Shown here: positions 26,148 through 35,335 of the stretch, piece after piece
Position numbering within the stretch: the first letter of the stretch is position 1
Layout: each line of letters opens with the position of its first letter
Position numbers and translations under genes: made by a program
From: CAMLOF01 sp966692625
GTDB taxonomy: Bacteria > Pseudomonadota > Gammaproteobacteria > Burkholderiales > Burkholderiaceae_C
Direction: 5' to 3'
NCBI GenBank assembly: GCA_966692625.1
Contig: CBKZAG010000001.1
Location: 27,223-91,222, forward strand
Length of the DNA stretch: 64,000 bases
Notes under the pieces: model-generated
The model's input: the letters and a program-made list of their open reading frames with translations, nothing else
Database searches by the model: none
Told to the model about the DNA's origin: nothing

Positions 26148-27327
26148 GCTGCGCCAATGATGTGACCCCGGCACAGACCAGCAACACCGGGCCCAGCCAC
26201 AGGCCCGCTTCAAGGCGGCCCGAAGCATCTGCAATCCAACCCGCCAGCACCGGCCCGATGGACTGCCCCAGGGAGAAAGCGGCCGTCAGGGCGCCCAGGG
26301 CGCCTGCCAGTTGAGGCGCTGGCAGCATTCGCTGGGCGACCAGGCTCACCGCGGCAGGCCCGGCCATGAAGCTGGCACCGAAGACAAGCGCCGAAAACGC
26401 GAGCGAAGGCAGAAGAGGGGAGAGCAGCACCGGAACCGATCCGATGGCCACACAGACAGAGACGACGGCAAAGCCGTGGCCGTTGCGCAGCCTTGCCAGG
26501 CCCCGACCCCATGCGGGCGTGGCAAGCAGCGAGGCCAGTCCGAGGGCACAGAAGAAAATGGACGTAGCCGTTGTGCTGTATCCCTGCTGACGCAGCAACG
26601 CGATGACGAAGGTCGTGTAGCCGACATAACCCGCGCCAAAGAGGGCATTGGCCGCCAGGCTGGGCCACAAAGGCCTGAGGCCGCTTCCATCTTGCGCGCG
26701 CGGCTGGTGGGCGTTGCCGCCGGGCAGCGCCTTGGCCGCCGCGGTGCTGACGAAGGCCGCCAGAACGGCCGCAGCCCCCATCAGCAGCCAGGCGGCCTGC
26801 CAGCCGTTCGCACTGGCTTCCACCCAATGCGGCAGCACGCTGCCCGCCAGCACCATGCCCATGCCAGAGCCGCCAAAGTAGCAGGCAAGGGCGGTGGCAG
26901 GCCGCTGTGGCATGGCACGTGCGGCCAAGGCCGTGCCCAGCACAAAGGTCACGGCCGTGCTCACGCCGCCGAAAAAGCGCACGGTCATGAACGTGTGCCA
27001 ATCATCCACCAGGCCGCTGAGCAGCAGTGCAAGAGCACTGAGCAGCATGCTGGCGCCAAAGCCTTTGCTTTCGCCCCAGCGGCGCCCGATGAACGCCGAA
27101 GCGGCGGCGCCGATCAGGTAGCCCAGGCCGTTGGCCGTGTTCAAAGCGCCCGCTTGCGACAGGCTCCAGCCCAGGTCGCTTTGCATGGCCGGCAGCAGGA
27201 GCGCGTAGGAAAAACGCGAAAAACCCAGCGCCACCAGCGGCGCCAACGCCAGCGCCAGGACTTTTGACAAGCCGTTGAACCGGGTACTGATGCTTGTGCC
27301 GTCCGCGGTGTCGCTCGCGGTATTCAT
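26059..27327 (-). CDS. MFS transporter, YbfB/YjiJ family
   Basis: A 422-residue major facilitator with 12 predicted transmembrane helices. The N-terminal stretch LGFSRFSYALLLPAMQSDLG and NTANGLGYLIGA are typical of the YbfB/YjiJ subfamily. Start at 27327 is supported by an ATGA overlap with the GntR regulator stop; upstream in-frame codons lie inside that gene. The C-terminal tail (about the last 30 residues, Pro/Ala/Gln-rich) is encoded in the 89 bp that overlap the convergent TauE gene. Co-transcription with a GntR regulator suggests a dedicated export or uptake role, substrate unknown. Confidence 0.85.
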   Translation of the reverse strand: MNTASDTADGTSISTRFNGLSKVLALALAPLVALGFSRFSYALLLPAMQSDLGWSLSQAGALNTANGLGYLIGAAASAFIGRRWGESKGFGASMLLSALALLLSGLVDDWHTFMTVRFFGGVSTAVTFVLGTALAARAMPQRPATALACYFGGSGMGMVLAGSVLPHWVEASANGWQAAWLLMGAAAVLAAFVSTAAAKALPGGNAHQPRAQDGSGLRPLWPSLAANALFGAGYVGYTTFVIALLRQQGYSTTATSIFFCALGLASLLATPAWGRGLARLRNGHGFAVVSVCVAIGSVPVLLSPLLPSLAFSALVFGASFMAGPAAVSLVAQRMLPAPQLAGALGALTAAFSLGQSIGPVLAGWIADASGRLEAGLWLGPVLLVCAGVTSLAQLKGSAPKPSAVQEPQALQQRTPGARRPQA

Positions 27328-28067
27328 GACCGCTGACCGAACAGTTTCAAAAGGTCGACGTCTGTGGAGGGTGGTTCGAGCCGCAGCTTGCGTTCGGCAC
27401 TTTGCAGGTGTTCGTCCATCAGTTGGCAGGCACGCTCGGCGTCGCCTGCGGCAATGGCGTCGAGAATGGCCGTGTGCTCTTCGAACGAGCACACATTGCG
27501 CCCGGGCGCAATGTAGAGCGCCTTCATCAGCGTCGTGCGCGCCACCAGGGCGTTCATGATTTCTTCCAGCTCGTGGTTGCCCAGGATGCGTGCTGCCGCC
27601 AAGTGGTACTCGCCAGACAGGCGAATCCAGTTGGTGCGGTCACCCTTCTGGTAAGCCTGTGTCTCGTCATCGACCAGGCGGCGAAGGCCGGTGATGTCGC
27701 CAGGCCGTGCGCAGGCACACAGGCGACGCATCAGCCCCCCTTCAATCAGGCGGCGCACCTCGAAAACCTCGTGCATCTCGGTCTGGGTGGGTTGCGCCAC
27801 CGCAGCGCCCTTGTTGTGCTGCAGCTCCACGACCTTTTCGTTTGCCAGGCGAACCAGCACCCGCCGCAACAGAGAGCGGTTTACCCCAAAGGCTTCGCAC
27901 AGCGGCGTTTCCACCAGACGCGTGCCAGGAGGGAGTTTTTGTGACAAAACGGCATCGACGATCGCTTTGTGAACACGCGTTTCGTCCGCCAGTTCCTGAG
28001 ACTGGCCAGCGTCGTCAGCGTCCGCTGCGGGCGCGATCTGGAGGGGTTTGTTCCTGGGGCGTGCCAT
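27324..28067 (-). CDS. GntR family regulator, FadR/FCD subfamily
   Basis: A 247-residue regulator. An unusual N-terminal extension of about 27 residues (Arg/Lys then Asp-rich) precedes the winged helix (core LCEAFGVNRSLLRRVLVRL, about residues 57-75) and an FCD effector domain (about 98-225; ligands in RLSGEYHLAAARI and SFEEHTAIL are present). It is divergent from the Dpp-type importer operon at 28222 and overlaps the MFS gene, so it probably controls both units. The 154-bp gap between the divergent genes is AT-rich. The effector is likely a carboxylate by family analogy. Confidence 0.85.
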   Translation of the reverse strand: MARPRNKPLQIAPAADADDAGQSQELADETRVHKAIVDAVLSQKLPPGTRLVETPLCEAFGVNRSLLRRVLVRLANEKVVELQHNKGAAVAQPTQTEMHEVFEVRRLIEGGLMRRLCACARPGDITGLRRLVDDETQAYQKGDRTNWIRLSGEYHLAAARILGNHELEEIMNALVARTTLMKALYIAPGRNVCSFEEHTAILDAIAAGDAERACQLMDEHLQSAERKLRLEPPSTDVDLLKLFGQRS

Positions 28068-28221
28068 GTTGATCCCTGTAAGAAAGGCTGAATTGTGCCA
28101 TGCGGGTTTCTATGGTAACAAACGCCTGAATAATTGTTGCAAAACTTTTTATTTATGTGACAATAATCCCACGAATCGACACAAGACGTCGATCGAGCTG
28201 ACCAACCCAAGAGGAGACATC
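28068..28221. promoter_or_regulatory. Divergent promoter region of the GntR/MFS and Dpp-type operons
   Basis: This 154-bp gap is noticeably AT-rich around 28125-28170. TTGCAA at 28137-28142 with ACAATA at 28160-28165 (17-base spacing) could serve as a weak sigma-70 promoter toward the importer. I see no convincing FCD-type dyad, so the operator is not assigned. The ribosome site GAGGAG at 28211-28216 supports the GTG start of the receptor gene. Confidence 0.35.
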
Positions 28222-29817
28222 GTGAAGCAGCAACTTTTTTCCCGCGCCCTGGTGGCACTGATCGCTGGCCTGGGCCTGCAAACCGGCATGGCGCAGGCGC
28301 CAGCCCAATCGCTGACCTGGTCTGCCAACCTGGACGCGCTGTCCATGGACCCGCACTCGACCAACAACAGCTTCACCAACGCATTCGTGAGCAACATCTA
28401 CGAAGCGCTGGTCCGTTTCAATGACAAGCTGCAGATCGAGCCCGCGCTGGCAACCTCCTGGAAGGTGGTCAGCCCCACGGTCTGGCGCTTCACGTTGCGC
28501 CAAGGGGTGAAGTTCCACAACGGCGAGACGTTCGATGCCGATGACGTGGTGTTTTCCTGGCAACGGGTGAACACCCCAGGTTCACTGGTCAAGGGCAACC
28601 TCAGCGACATCAAAGACGTGCGCAAGGTTGACGCCAACACGGTGGACGTGGAAACGCACAACCCCATGCCCATCCTGACCAATGAACTGGTGCAGCTTCT
28701 GGTCATGGACAAGGGGTGGTCTGAAGCAAACCGCTCCACCGAAGCCAGCGACCTGCAGAAACAGAAGGAAAACCACGCCAACCGCAACACCAACGGCACC
28801 GGCCCCTTCATGCTGAAGCAGCGTGACGTTGACACCCGCACGGTGCTGACGGCCTTTGCAGGCTGGTGGGACAAGCCCAGGCACAACCTGGGCGAGGTGA
28901 CGTTCATGCCCATCAAGTCGGATGCGACCCGCACCTCGGCCCTGATCAGCGGCAGCATCGACGTTTCCGTCAGCGTCCCGCTGCAGGACGTCCCACGCCT
29001 GCAATCCAGCGGTGTAGACGTGGTCCAAGGCCCTGAGCTGCGCACCATCTTCCTGGGCATGGACCAGGAGCGCGACGAGTTGCTCTACAGCGATGTCAAG
29101 GGCAAGAACCCCTTCAAGGACAAACGTGTCCGCCAGGCGGTCTACCATGCCATCGACATCGAAGCGATCAAGCGCTCGGTGATGCGCAACGCCTCGTGGC
29201 CTGCTGGCACTCTGTTGTCGCCATACCTCAATGGCTCGCCCAACTCGCTCAACAAGCGCTTGCTGTCCTACGACCAGGCCGCCGCGAAGAAACTGCTGGC
29301 CGACGCGGGCTACCCCAACGGTTTCACCGTGGGCATGCAATGCCCGAACGACCGCTACGTCTACGACGAGGCGATCTGCCTGGCCATCTCTTCCATGCTG
29401 GCGCGCGTGGGCATCAAGACCAACTTGACGATCGAACCGACGGCGCGCTGGAGCGTCCGGCTCAACACCAATGACGTGTCCTTCTACATCGTTGGCCACG
29501 CCGGGCTGCCCATGGCAGACTCTTACGGTTTGCTCAAAGACGTGGTGCACACCCGCACCCAGAGGGAAGGCTCCCTGAATGCCGGCCGCTACAGCAACCC
29601 CAAGTTTGACGCCTACCTGCCCCGTATCGCAGCCGAAATCGATACGGCCAGACGCAACAAGCTGATCGAGGAAGCCGTTGCACTTGAGCGGGAGGACATT
29701 TCGCATGTGCCACTGCACCAGCAGCCCATCACCTGGGCTGCGCGCAAGGGTATCCAACTGGCCCAGGCGCCCGACAACCAGATGCGGCTGTGGCTGGTAC
29801 GCGCACCGGCCAAGTAA
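28222..29817 (+). CDS. ABC transporter substrate-binding protein, peptide/opine/nickel class
   Basis: A 531-residue family 5 extracellular solute-binding protein. A Sec signal peptide (FSRALVALIAGLGLQTGMAQA, cleavage near residue 24) is followed by family blocks LDPHSTNNSFTNAFVSNIYE in the slightly varied form SMDPHSTNNSF, LRQGVKFHNGETFDADDVVFS (about 92-112) and KDKRVRQAVYHAIDIEAIKR. Proteins of this class bind peptides, nickel, opines or glutathione. The start is GTG at 28222 with GAGGAG six bases before it. It is the first gene of a receptor-permease-permease-ATPase-ATPase operon that ends in an amidohydrolase, so a nitrogenous solute is plausible. Confidence 0.92.
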   Translation: MKQQLFSRALVALIAGLGLQTGMAQAPAQSLTWSANLDALSMDPHSTNNSFTNAFVSNIYEALVRFNDKLQIEPALATSWKVVSPTVWRFTLRQGVKFHNGETFDADDVVFSWQRVNTPGSLVKGNLSDIKDVRKVDANTVDVETHNPMPILTNELVQLLVMDKGWSEANRSTEASDLQKQKENHANRNTNGTGPFMLKQRDVDTRTVLTAFAGWWDKPRHNLGEVTFMPIKSDATRTSALISGSIDVSVSVPLQDVPRLQSSGVDVVQGPELRTIFLGMDQERDELLYSDVKGKNPFKDKRVRQAVYHAIDIEAIKRSVMRNASWPAGTLLSPYLNGSPNSLNKRLLSYDQAAAKKLLADAGYPNGFTVGMQCPNDRYVYDEAICLAISSMLARVGIKTNLTIEPTARWSVRLNTNDVSFYIVGHAGLPMADSYGLLKDVVHTRTQREGSLNAGRYSNPKFDAYLPRIAAEIDTARRNKLIEEAVALEREDISHVPLHQQPITWAARKGIQLAQAPDNQMRLWLVRAPAK

Positions 29818-29844
29818 CAGAAGCATCAAGCGCAGTTAAGCAAA

Positions 29845-30813
29845 ATGATCCGCTTCATCACTGCCCGGCTGGCCAATGGCTTGCTGGTGATGGCTGTCGT
29901 CTCTCTGCTGGCCTTTGGCCTGTTCAACTTCATCGGTGACCCGGTCAACAACCTCGCGGGAGAGAACGCGACCGCCGAAGAAAAAGCAGCCCTGCGCGAA
30001 AGCCTGGGGCTGGACCAGCCGCTGCCCCTGCAGTACCTGCGCTTCGTGGGCAGGGCACTGCAGGGCGAGTTCGGTGTTTCGTACCGCAACCTCGAACCGG
30101 TGGCGCAGGTCATCGCCTCGCGCCTGCCCGCAACGCTGGAGCTCGCTCTGGTGGCTGCCGTGCTGGCGCTGGCGGTGGGCATTCCCCTTGGGGTGTACAG
30201 CGGCATACGGCCACGCTCGGCTGGCGCCCGCGCACTGCAGGTGGCGTCGCTGGTCGGGATTTCGGTGCCATCCTTCGTCACCGGTATCCTGCTCATACTC
30301 GTGTTTTCGGTCGGCCTGAACTGGCTGCCCGCGTTCGGGCGCGGGGAACTGACTCAGGTGGGTGGCTGGAACACCGGGTTGCTGACCGCCAGCGGCTGGG
30401 CGTCGCTGGTGATGCCCGCCATCACACTGGCCTTGTTCCAGCTCACGCTGTTCATGCGGCTGACCCGCACGCAGATGATGGAAGTCATGCGCACCGAGTA
30501 CATCAAGTTCGCCCGGGCACGTGGCCTGCGGGAGCGCTCGGTGCACTTCAAGCACGCGTTGCGCAACACGCTGATCCCCATCATCACCGTGGCAGGCTTG
30601 CAGATCGGCGCCATGATCGCTTTCTCGATCATCACCGAGACCGTGTTCCAGTGGCCAGGACTCGGGCTGCTCATCATCCAGGCCATCACCTTCAGCGACG
30701 TGCCCGTCATCGCAGCCTACCTCCTGCTGATTGCACTGCTGTTTGTCGTCATCAACACCGTGGTCGACCTGCTGTATTTCGCCGTCGATCCGCGCCTGCG
30801 CACCTCGCGCTGA
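29845..30813 (+). CDS. ABC transporter permease (DppB type)
   Basis: A 322-residue inner-membrane protein with the DppB/OppB layout: an N-terminal helix (about 9-30), a periplasmic region containing the family sequence LGLDQPLPLQYLRFVGRALQGEFG, then five further helices. The ATPase-contact loop is EYIKFARARGLRERSVHFKHALRNTLIP (core FARARGLRERSVHFKHALRN, about residue 225). It pairs with the DppC-type permease 16 bp downstream. Substrate specificity resides mainly in the receptor. Confidence 0.93.
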   Translation: MIRFITARLANGLLVMAVVSLLAFGLFNFIGDPVNNLAGENATAEEKAALRESLGLDQPLPLQYLRFVGRALQGEFGVSYRNLEPVAQVIASRLPATLELALVAAVLALAVGIPLGVYSGIRPRSAGARALQVASLVGISVPSFVTGILLILVFSVGLNWLPAFGRGELTQVGGWNTGLLTASGWASLVMPAITLALFQLTLFMRLTRTQMMEVMRTEYIKFARARGLRERSVHFKHALRNTLIPIITVAGLQIGAMIAFSIITETVFQWPGLGLLIIQAITFSDVPVIAAYLLLIALLFVVINTVVDLLYFAVDPRLRTSR

Positions 30814-30829
30814 GAGGAGCCCCCCCATC

Positions 30830-31753
30830 ATGAACACACTCGTTTCGGGCTGGCGCCGTGTGCGCAATGCCGATCTGGTCTGGCAATTGCGCCGTTCCCC
30901 CGAGGCCATGATCGCGGCCTTCCTGCTGGTGGTTTACGCGGTGATGGCTTTGGCCGCGCCCTGGCTGGCACCGCAGAACCCCTTCGACCCCGCTGCGCTC
31001 GACATCCTCGACGCCCGCATGCCTCCCGTCTGGATGGAAGGCGGTCAATGGCGCTTTCTGCTGGGCACCGACGGCCAGGGCCGTGACCTGGTCTCGGTCA
31101 TGCTTTACGGCTTGCGCATTTCGCTGCTGGTCGGTCTGGCGTCCACAGCGGTGGCCATGGCACTGGGTGTGGCGCTTGGCCTGCTGGCGGGTTACAGCGG
31201 CGGCCGGCTGGATGCGCTCATCATGCGCGCTGCCGACGTCCAGCTGAGCTTTCCCGCCATCCTCGTGGCGCTGCTGATCGACGGTCTGTCTCGCACGGTG
31301 ATGCCGCGCGAGATCTACGAAGAGATGTCGCTGTACATCGTGGTGCTGGCCATCGCGCTTGCCAACTGGGTGCAATACGCCCGCACGGTGCGCGGCTTGA
31401 CGCTCGTCGAAAAAGACAAGGACTACGTCAATGCCGCACGTCTGATTGGCATGGGCCGCATTCGCATCCTGTGGCGGCACGTGCTGCCCAATGTGCTGAG
31501 CCCTGTGATGGTGATCGCAACACTGTCCATCGGCTTGGCCATCCTCACCGAGGCCACGCTGAGCTTTCTGGGGCTGGGCGTTCCCGCCAGCTCACCTTCT
31601 CTGGGCACCCTGATCCGCATCGGCAATGAAGTGCTGTTCTCCGGCGAGTGGTGGATCACCGTCATGCCCGGTCTGCTGCTGGTGGGCCTGGTGCTGGGGG
31701 TCAACCTGTTTGGCGACTGGCTGCGTGACGTCCTCAACCCCCGGCTGAAATGA
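30830..31753 (+). CDS. ABC transporter permease (DppC type)
   Basis: A 307-residue partner permease with an N-terminal OppC_N-like helix (AMIAAFLLVVYAVMALAAPW, about residues 25-44), the signature FLLGTDGQGRDLVSVMLYGLRISL (core LGTDGQGRDLVSVMLYG) and an EAA loop DYVNAARLIGMGRIRILWRHVLPN. The start at 30830 follows GAGAGGAGC 10 bases upstream; a longer open frame upstream overlaps the previous gene and is not used. It completes the translocation pore. Confidence 0.92.
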   Translation: MNTLVSGWRRVRNADLVWQLRRSPEAMIAAFLLVVYAVMALAAPWLAPQNPFDPAALDILDARMPPVWMEGGQWRFLLGTDGQGRDLVSVMLYGLRISLLVGLASTAVAMALGVALGLLAGYSGGRLDALIMRAADVQLSFPAILVALLIDGLSRTVMPREIYEEMSLYIVVLAIALANWVQYARTVRGLTLVEKDKDYVNAARLIGMGRIRILWRHVLPNVLSPVMVIATLSIGLAILTEATLSFLGLGVPASSPSLGTLIRIGNEVLFSGEWWITVMPGLLLVGLVLGVNLFGDWLRDVLNPRLK

Positions 31754-31769
31754 GATGAAGGAACCACAC

Positions 31770-32765
31770 ATGAATGCTTCCCCATTGCTGTCGGTGCGCC
31801 ACCTGCGCGTGGAGATTCCGACGCGCCACAGTCCGCTGATTGCGCTTGACGACGTGAGTTTCGACATCGCCCGCGGTGAGATTCTCGGGTTCGTTGGAGA
31901 GTCCGGCGCTGGCAAGTCCCTCACCGGCATGGCCGTTCTGGGCTTGCTGGACCCGCCAGCGCACGTTGCCTCTGGCCAGATCATCTTCGACGGCGAAGCC
32001 ATCCAGGCCTTGCCGCCAGCGCGCATGCGAGCCTTGCGCGGCCGCCGCATCGCGGCAGTTTTTCAGGACCCGCTGCTCAGCCTCAACCCGCTGCTCACCG
32101 TGGGCGATCAGCTGATCGAAACGCTGTGCACCCACCTGCCGCTTACCGCCGCAGAGGCCCGGGAGAGGGCGGTTGATTGGCTTCGCCGCGTCGGCATTCC
32201 GTCGCCTGCAGAGCGGGTCGACGCCTACCCGCACCAGTTCTCCGGCGGCATGCGCCAGCGCATCGTGATTGCGCTGGCACTCTGCGCCGAACCCGATCTG
32301 GTAGTGGCCGACGAGCCGACCACTGCGCTGGATGTATCGGTACAGGCTCAGGTGCTGGAGCTGTTGCGCCGCCTGTGCCAGGAACGCGGCACGGCGGTGC
32401 TGCTGGTAACGCACGACATGGGCGTGATATCGGAAAACGCCGATCGCGTGGCGGTGATGTACGCCGGACGCATTGCCGAAATTGGCCGGGTCGAGGACGT
32501 TGTCGGACGCCCCGCACACCCCTACACACACGGCCTGATGCGCTCCATTCCACCGCTGGACCACACGCCCAGTCAGCTCAAGCAGATCGATGGGGCGATG
32601 CCGCGCCTGTCAGCCCGCCCTGATGGTTGCGCATTTCACCCACGCTGCGAGCGTGCCACCGACATCTGCCGCCAGCAGCGCCCCAAACTGGTGGAACACC
32701 GCTGCGTCTCCTTGGCCTGCTGGTCCCCCGTTCTTGAACTGCCCCCCGTGGCGGAGGCCGCCTGA
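31770..32765 (+). CDS. ABC transporter ATP-binding protein (DppD type)
   Basis: A 331-residue ATPase with Walker A (GESGAGKSLTG, about residue 44), signature FSGGMRQRIVIALAL (about 155), Walker B (LVVADEPTTALDVS, about 176) and the C-terminal oligopeptide-transporter extension with a Cys-rich zinc- or cluster-like block (DGCAFHPRCERATDICRQQRP). Gly-Ala-Gly in Walker A instead of Gly-Cys-Gly is common in this group. I prefer ATG 31770 with AAGGA at 31758-31762; an ATG at 31755 would add five residues. It overlaps the second ATPase gene by one base. Confidence 0.92.
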   Translation: MNASPLLSVRHLRVEIPTRHSPLIALDDVSFDIARGEILGFVGESGAGKSLTGMAVLGLLDPPAHVASGQIIFDGEAIQALPPARMRALRGRRIAAVFQDPLLSLNPLLTVGDQLIETLCTHLPLTAAEARERAVDWLRRVGIPSPAERVDAYPHQFSGGMRQRIVIALALCAEPDLVVADEPTTALDVSVQAQVLELLRRLCQERGTAVLLVTHDMGVISENADRVAVMYAGRIAEIGRVEDVVGRPAHPYTHGLMRSIPPLDHTPSQLKQIDGAMPRLSARPDGCAFHPRCERATDICRQQRPKLVEHRCVSLACWSPVLELPPVAEAA

Positions 32766-33748
32766 TGAATGCCAAACCTCAACCTTTGCTGAAGGTTTCC
32801 GACTTGACCCGCCAGTTCCAGGCGCAGGGCCGAACGGTGCGGGCGCTGTCTGGTGTGAGCCTGGACGTGCCGCGCGGCACCACCTTCAGCCTCGTCGGTG
32901 AATCGGGCTGCGGAAAGACGACCCTCGCACGCATCGTCGCCGGGCTTGATCGGGCCTCGTCGGGCGGCGTGCAATTCGCTGCCGAGTCGGGCAAACGGGC
33001 GCCGCGCGTGCAAATGGTCTTCCAGGACCCCTACGCGTCGCTCAACCCCCGCTGGCGCATCGGCCGCACCATTGCCGAACCCCTGGTGTTTCAGCGCTTG
33101 CGCCCGGTCGATCAGGTGCCGGCCCGCGTGGCCGAGTTGCTCCAGCGGGTGGGGCTGTCGGCCGCCGACGCCGAAAAGTACCCGCACGAGTTTTCCGGGG
33201 GCCAGCGCCAGCGCATCTCCATTGCCCGTGCACTGGCGGGTGAACCCGATTTTCTGGTGTGCGACGAGCCCACGTCAGCATTGGACGTGTCCGTGCAGGC
33301 CCAGATTCTCAATCTGCTCAAGCGCCTGGAGGCGGAGGACGGCCTGACCAGCCTCTTCATCAGCCACAACCTGGCAGTGGTGCGGTTTGTCTCCACCACC
33401 GTCGGGGTGATGTACCTGGGGCGTCTGGTGGAAGTCGCGTCAACGGAAACCTTGTTCGACAACCCCAGGCACCCCTACACCCAGCTGCTGCTGGCTGCCA
33501 TTCCCAGGGTAGGGCAGGGGCGCCGTGCAGCTGCCGTTCCCGCGGGGGACCTCCCCAGCCCGCTGGCGCCGCCGCCTGGCTGTGCCTTCCACCCGCGTTG
33601 TGCGATGGCGGCCGACATCTGCCGGCGCGAAACCCCCGAGTTGCGCCGCCTGCCCGACGGTGCGTCCGTCGCCTGCCACGCCGTTGCAATCACCCAGCCA
33701 GTGCGCTTCATGCCGCGCGCAGCCGCAGCCATACCCGTGGCCGCCTAG
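32765..33748 (+). CDS. ABC transporter ATP-binding protein (DppF type)
   Basis: The 327-residue second ATPase. It has Walker A (GESGCGKTTLARIVAG, about residue 44), the DppF-like FQDPYASLNPRW, the signature FSGGQRQRISIARALAG (about 145) and Walker B (FLVCDEPTSALDVS). The C terminus has the same Cys-containing block as DppD (PPGCAFHPRCAMAADICR). It forms the asymmetric ATPase dimer of the importer with the upstream protein. The amidohydrolase follows after 33 bp on the same strand. Confidence 0.92.
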   Translation: MNAKPQPLLKVSDLTRQFQAQGRTVRALSGVSLDVPRGTTFSLVGESGCGKTTLARIVAGLDRASSGGVQFAAESGKRAPRVQMVFQDPYASLNPRWRIGRTIAEPLVFQRLRPVDQVPARVAELLQRVGLSAADAEKYPHEFSGGQRQRISIARALAGEPDFLVCDEPTSALDVSVQAQILNLLKRLEAEDGLTSLFISHNLAVVRFVSTTVGVMYLGRLVEVASTETLFDNPRHPYTQLLLAAIPRVGQGRRAAAVPAGDLPSPLAPPPGCAFHPRCAMAADICRRETPELRRLPDGASVACHAVAITQPVRFMPRAAAAIPVAA

Positions 33749-33781
33749 GCTGACCGCGTACACCTCAGGACCATAGAACCC

Positions 33782-35230
33782 ATGACACCCACCACCATCG
33801 ACCTGTTGATTGACAACGGCACGGTTTTCACACTTGACCCTCAGCGCCGCATCCTCGCAAACGCCTCCGTGGCGGTCAATGGTGACCGCATCGTCGCCGT
33901 GGGCGACGCAGCCGACCTGCGTGCGCGTTACCAGCCACGCCAAGTCCTGGACGCCCGCCGCAAAGCGGTGCTGCCAGGCCTGATCGACAGCCACGCCCAC
34001 GCCGGGCACGGCATGCTGCGCACCATGGGCACGGGAGCAGGCCCGGGAGCATGGATGCAGGCCGCAGCCAAGATCTACACCGCCGCGTCCGACGAACATT
34101 TCTGGCATGCCGAGGCGGCCTTGGCGTCGCTGGAGAAACTCAAGGCTGGCGTCACCACCGGCGTTTCACTGTTCGGTGGAGGCGACTCCATCATGCGCGT
34201 GGACGATCCAAAGTACGCACGCGCCCATGGCGATGCCATCGAGGCCGCCGGAACGCGTGCCGTTCTGGCCGTCGGACCGTCGCGTCCGCCCGCGCCGCGT
34301 ACCTATACCGACTGGGCGGCGCAACCGCCAACCGAGCACGAGATCGATGCCGAAACCATGATGGCCGTGTGCGAGCAGATCGTGCGAGAGAACCACGGCC
34401 GCGCCAGCGGCCGTCTGCAGATGGCGGTGAACCTTGCCGTTTTCGCGCCAATGCACGAGCCCGCCCACGAAGCCTTGCGCGCCCAGTTCGAGCGCCAGGC
34501 CACCGACGGTGTGGCACTGGCCAAGCGGCATGGCCTGGGCCTGACCCAGGACGGTCACCGCGCAGGGACCATTGCGCTGGCTCGCGAACTGGGCTTGCTC
34601 GGGCCGCGTTCGTTCATGTCGCACAGCATCGATTTGACCGCGGCCGACATGACGGCCGCGCTGGAGACCGGCACGCATATCGTGCACAACCCCAGCGCGA
34701 TCATGTCGATCCTGGGGCGCTGCCCGGTGCCCGAGCTGATCGAGCGCGGTGTCAACGTGGTACTCGGCTCGGACGGGTCGGCACCAGACCGTGGCTACGA
34801 CATGTTCCGCCACATGTTCCAGGCCATGCACTACCACCGCCGCCATTTCCGCGACCCTGACGTGCTGCCGCACGGCAAGGTGCTCGAAATGTGCACCATC
34901 GACGCGGCGCGTGCGCTGGGGCTGGCAGACGAAATCGGGTCGCTGGAGACCGGCAAGAAGGCCGACATCATTCTGGTCGACCTGTTCAAGCCGCACATGA
35001 TGCCGCTGAACATGCCGCTGATGCGCGTCACATGCTTCGCCAACGCCGCCGATGTGGACACCACCATTGTCGACGGGCGCGTGCTGATGCAAGGGCGCCA
35101 GGTGCTCAGCGTCAATGAAACAGAAGTGATGGAGCAGGCCCAAGAAGCTTGCGAGCGGATGCTGGACCGCAGCGGTCTGCGGCACCTCACTGACATGCCT
35201 GCGCATCTTTGGGGCGCTGCGCATTACTGA
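33782..35230 (+). CDS. Amidohydrolase family protein (ATZ/TRZ-like), atypical metal site
   Basis: A 482-residue member of the amidohydrolase superfamily, the ATZ/TRZ/guanine-deaminase-like branch that removes amino or chloro groups from heterocycles or hydrolyses amides. Visible are the N-terminal beta-sandwich part, the HxH motif (His71, His73 in IDSHAHAGHG), His281 (MSHSIDLT), His302 (VHNPSA) and Asp331 (GSDGSAPDRG). The usual HxxE motif between these is absent: residues 255-259 read TQDGH, so either His259 substitutes or the chemistry differs. As the last gene after the Dpp-type importer it probably acts on the imported compound. The convergent NCS1 permease also fits a nitrogen-heterocycle theme. 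Substrate unknown. Confidence 0.8.
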   Translation: MTPTTIDLLIDNGTVFTLDPQRRILANASVAVNGDRIVAVGDAADLRARYQPRQVLDARRKAVLPGLIDSHAHAGHGMLRTMGTGAGPGAWMQAAAKIYTAASDEHFWHAEAALASLEKLKAGVTTGVSLFGGGDSIMRVDDPKYARAHGDAIEAAGTRAVLAVGPSRPPAPRTYTDWAAQPPTEHEIDAETMMAVCEQIVRENHGRASGRLQMAVNLAVFAPMHEPAHEALRAQFERQATDGVALAKRHGLGLTQDGHRAGTIALARELGLLGPRSFMSHSIDLTAADMTAALETGTHIVHNPSAIMSILGRCPVPELIERGVNVVLGSDGSAPDRGYDMFRHMFQAMHYHRRHFRDPDVLPHGKVLEMCTIDAARALGLADEIGSLETGKKADIILVDLFKPHMMPLNMPLMRVTCFANAADVDTTIVDGRVLMQGRQVLSVNETEVMEQAQEACERMLDRSGLRHLTDMPAHLWGAAHY

Positions 35231-35269
35231 GGTCTAAGACCAGCCTTCTTGTCGTTGTTCCATACAGCC

Positions 35270-35298
35270 GGGGCCCAGCCAGTGATGCGCTGGGCCCC
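35270..35298. terminator. Hairpin between convergent genes
   Basis: GGGGCCCAGC, a 9-base loop, and GCTGGGCCCC form a perfect 10-bp stem in the 105-bp gap between the amidohydrolase stop (35230) and the convergent NCS1 stop (35336). No strong T run follows on either strand, so it is a probable but not canonical bidirectional terminator. Confidence 0.55.
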
Positions 35299-35335
35299 GA
35301 GTCCTTTGGGCGTTCGGTAGAAGTTCGCCCGCTCG

